Assembly (NCBI GenBank): GCA_902520195.1
Contig: CABYND010000018.1
Location: 1-35,233, forward strand
From: Halieaceae bacterium
GTDB lineage: Bacteria > Pseudomonadota > Gammaproteobacteria > Pseudomonadales > Halieaceae
Direction of reading: 5' to 3'
DNA: 35,233 nt
Shown here in pieces: positions 33,379-35,233 of this stretch. How positions within the stretch are numbered: position 1 is the first letter of the stretch; every line of letters starts with the position of its first letter. The translations under genes and the position numbers were made by a program. The notes under the pieces were generated by a model. It worked only from the letters and a program-made list of their open reading frames with translations, ran no database searches and had not been told where the DNA came from.

Positions 33379-34806
33379 TCAGCCGTCGCGTTTTTTCTGA
33401 CGCGCTTTCTTCTCTGATTTTTTGATGTGGCTCATCATCCGCCGACGGCGTTGCACCTGGCGCTGGGTCAACTTGTTGCGCTTTCCTGCGTAGGGGTTCT
33501 CACCGGATCGGAGTTCGATGCGAATCGGCGTGCCGTGTAACGCTAGCTCACGACGAAAGATCTTTTCCAGATAGCGCTGGTAACTCGCGGGCAAGGCGTC
33601 CGTTTGGGTGCCATGCACCACCACGACAGGCGGATTCTGGCCGCCGGCATGAGCATAGCGCAATTTGACCCGTCGCCCATTCACCATGGGAGGCGGATGA
33701 CTCGCCACCGCATCCTCGAGGATACGGGTGAGGCGCGGCGTACTCAGGGATCGGGTTGCCGCGTCGTGGGCCGCATGAATCGAACCATATAGCTTGCCGA
33801 CGCCAGAGCCATGCAGGGCGGAGATAAAATGAATGTCCGCGTAGTCAATGAACTGCAATCGCCGACGTAGCTCCGAGCGAATCCAATCCCGCTCATCGGA
33901 CTCAATGCCATCCCATTTGTTCAGGGCAATCACCAGCGCCCTGCCCGCATCGATACATTGGCCCAGTAAATGAAGATCCTGCTCCACCAGGCCTTCATGG
34001 GCGTCCATAGTGAGGATCACCACCTGGGCATCGGCAATCGCCTTCAGGGTTTTGACGATGGAAAACTTTTCCACGGCCTCGCGGACGTTTTTCCGTTTGC
34101 GCACCCCGGCGGTGTCAATCAGCGTGTAGTGCCGACCCCGGCGCTCATAGTCGATGTAAACGCTGTCCCGGGTGGTACCCGGCTGGTCGTAGACCACAAC
34201 CCGCTCCTCACCCAGTAATCGATTTACGAGCGTCGACTTGCCCACGTTGGGGCGGCCGACAATCGCGACGCGAATGGCGCCATCGATTGTTGGCGGCGCT
34301 TCTTCATCGGCATATTCCAACCAGGGTGTCAGGACCGAGGCAATGAGCTTGCGGACACCACGATTGTGGGAGGCCGCGATCATGTGTAGGTGCTCCACTC
34401 CCAGCTGATAAAAATCGCTGGCGGCGATGTCCTCACCCACGCCATCGATTTTATTCACCACCAAATGGAAGGGCTTGCCCTCGGTCCGCAGGTGCGTGAC
34501 GAGCGCTTCGTCGCCCGGGTGCACCCCCGCGCGACCGTCCACCAACAGCAAGACCACATCTGCCTCGGAGATAGCGGCCATCGATTGGCTCGCCATTGCC
34601 GCATCGATGCCCTCTTCCTCACCCGAGATGCCACCGGTGTCGATAACAATAAAGGCCGTCTCGTCCAGCCACCCCTGACCGTACTGCCGATCCCGGGTCA
34701 GGCCCGACAAATCGGCGACCAGGGCGTCCCGACTGCGGGTCAGCTGATTAAAGAGTGTGGATTTGCCGACGTTGGGACGGCCCACCAAGGCGAGCACGGG
34801 CAGCAT
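33379..34806 (-). CDS. der: Ribosome biogenesis GTPase Der (EngA)
   Basis: Essential GTPase with two tandem G domains and a KH-like C-terminal domain, needed for assembly of the 50S subunit. Both P-loops are GRPNVGKST (9-17 and 184-192). NKID is at 118-121 and NKWD at 296-299, with the switch-II DTGG and DTAG motifs also present. The C-terminus ends in a lysine/arginine-rich tail ([19 protein letters not shown]), typical of Der. At 475 residues it is close to E. coli Der (490). The ATG follows the bamB stop by four bases; the bamB-der order is conserved in gammaproteobacteria. Confidence 0.97.
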   Translation of the reverse strand: MLPVLALVGRPNVGKSTLFNQLTRSRDALVADLSGLTRDRQYGQGWLDETAFIVIDTGGISGEEEGIDAAMASQSMAAISEADVVLLLVDGRAGVHPGDEALVTHLRTEGKPFHLVVNKIDGVGEDIAASDFYQLGVEHLHMIAASHNRGVRKLIASVLTPWLEYADEEAPPTIDGAIRVAIVGRPNVGKSTLVNRLLGEERVVVYDQPGTTRDSVYIDYERRGRHYTLIDTAGVRKRKNVREAVEKFSIVKTLKAIADAQVVILTMDAHEGLVEQDLHLLGQCIDAGRALVIALNKWDGIESDERDWIRSELRRRLQFIDYADIHFISALHGSGVGKLYGSIHAAHDAATRSLSTPRLTRILEDAVASHPPPMVNGRRVKLRYAHAGGQNPPVVVVHGTQTDALPASYQRYLEKIFRRELALHGTPIRIELRSGENPYAGKRNKLTQRQVQRRRRMMSHIKKSEKKARQKKRDG

Positions 34807-34810
34807 GGCG

Positions 34811-35233
34811 TCAGTTTCGCGCTTCGACGTCGTAGGCTTTCAAGGCACCGTCGTTGGTGTAGACAAACAGTCGGTTGCCCCGCGCGATCATGTCAGCTCG
34901 CGCACCCTTTGAATCGACTTTGGTGCGGCCAACGATTTCGCCATCGACCTGCGACAGCAGGTGCAGGTATCCCTCGAAATCAACCGTTGCCACATAGCTG
35001 TTGACGGGCGTCGGACGGGACAACTCGCGGAAACCCAGATCGATATTCTGCCAGCGCACGCCCTGCCCATTGCGGAGGAACGCACTGACGGTGCCATCGT
35101 CGTCGGCAACGTAGACGTTGCCGAAGCCCACACCGACACCCGATACCGACGACACGTTACGCTGCCAGAGCCGCCGGCCGGAACGGGTGTCGATAGCCAC
35201 CAAGCGGCCTTGATAGCTCGCGACATAGAGCTC
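34811..35233 (-). CDS. bamB: Outer membrane protein assembly factor BamB (C-terminal part, 5' end beyond window)
   Basis: Periplasmic beta-propeller lipoprotein of the BAM complex that helps insert beta-barrel proteins. Only the last 140 codons are in the window, in an open frame from the edge. They show PQQ-like propeller repeats: [52 protein letters not shown] and [19 protein letters not shown] at the C-terminus. The signal peptide and lipobox lie outside. The next gene on the strand is der, four bases away, the conserved arrangement that supports this call. Confidence 0.93.
   Translation of the reverse strand, partial: ELYVASYQGRLVAIDTRSGRRLWQRNVSSVSGVGVGFGNVYVADDDGTVSAFLRNGQGVRWQNIDLGFRELSRPTPVNSYVATVDFEGYLHLLSQVDGEIVGRTKVDSKGARADMIARGNRLFVYTNDGALKAYDVEARN

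Noticed and set aside
33372-33415. T-run after purK as a terminator
   Set aside because: The six-base T-run lies within the end of the der coding sequence and no inverted repeat precedes it.

Overview
The window is a GC-rich (roughly 58-60%) chromosomal segment of a gammaproteobacterium. The gene set fits a marine heterotroph of the Halieaceae (OM60/NOR5) type, but that taxonomic call is inference. Supporting it are HrpA, bifunctional MnmC, the BamB-Der pair, PurE-PurK, a 531-residue isocitrate lyase of the Pseudomonas type, a PreP-like M16C protease and an Att-type ABC operon. No tRNA, rRNA, CRISPR, insertion sequence or phage gene was seen.

Layout. 1-4064 (minus): the N-terminal 60% of hrpA (cut by the window edge), preceded by fadD. 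4248-10030: an AT-richer block holding an alternative oxidase gene broken by one in-frame TGA, then a translationally coupled att-like operon (ATPase, double permease, secreted AttH/CrtC-like lipocalin protein). 10068-17005: maoC-like hydratase, an unrecognised conserved-looking gene, mnmC overlapping a glutaminyl cyclotransferase, and a PreP-like protease. 16983-17236 (minus): a decayed C39-peptidase-like fragment with its ribosome binding site still present. 17423-22473: TauD-family dioxygenase, AGCS sodium:amino acid symporter coupled to a fatty acid desaturase, and a large SLC13-type anion permease. 22653-24876: VOC protein, a truncated DUF481 gene ending exactly at the aroG stop, DAHP synthase and a DUF501 protein. 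24938-28507: a cobalamin riboswitch driving a BtuB-like receptor, CobO/BtuR adenosyltransferase and an unrecognised six-helix membrane protein. 28504-29846 (minus): HxlR regulator coupled to a class II aldolase-like protein. 29933-31528 (minus): isocitrate lyase. 31774-33371: purE-purK. 33379-35233 (minus): bamB (partial) and der.

Working together. FadD, the MaoC-like hydratase and isocitrate lyase suit growth on fatty acids and acetate. The riboswitch operon is a compact B12 salvage unit (outer-membrane uptake, adenosylation, plus a membrane protein of unknown role). The att block looks like an acquired envelope-lipid or lipophile handling system. Three separate decayed genes (alternative oxidase, C39-like, DUF481) in 35 kb point to recent gene loss.

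The strongest leads are the uncharacterised membrane protein in the B12 operon, the three gene remnants (two too short to stand out as ORFs), and the AT-rich att block. Several starts were moved inward from the longest ORF, using ribosome binding sites, overlaps and family length: mnmC, the AGCS symporter, desaturase, SLC13 permease, DUF501, btuB, aldolase, HxlR, aceA and purE.
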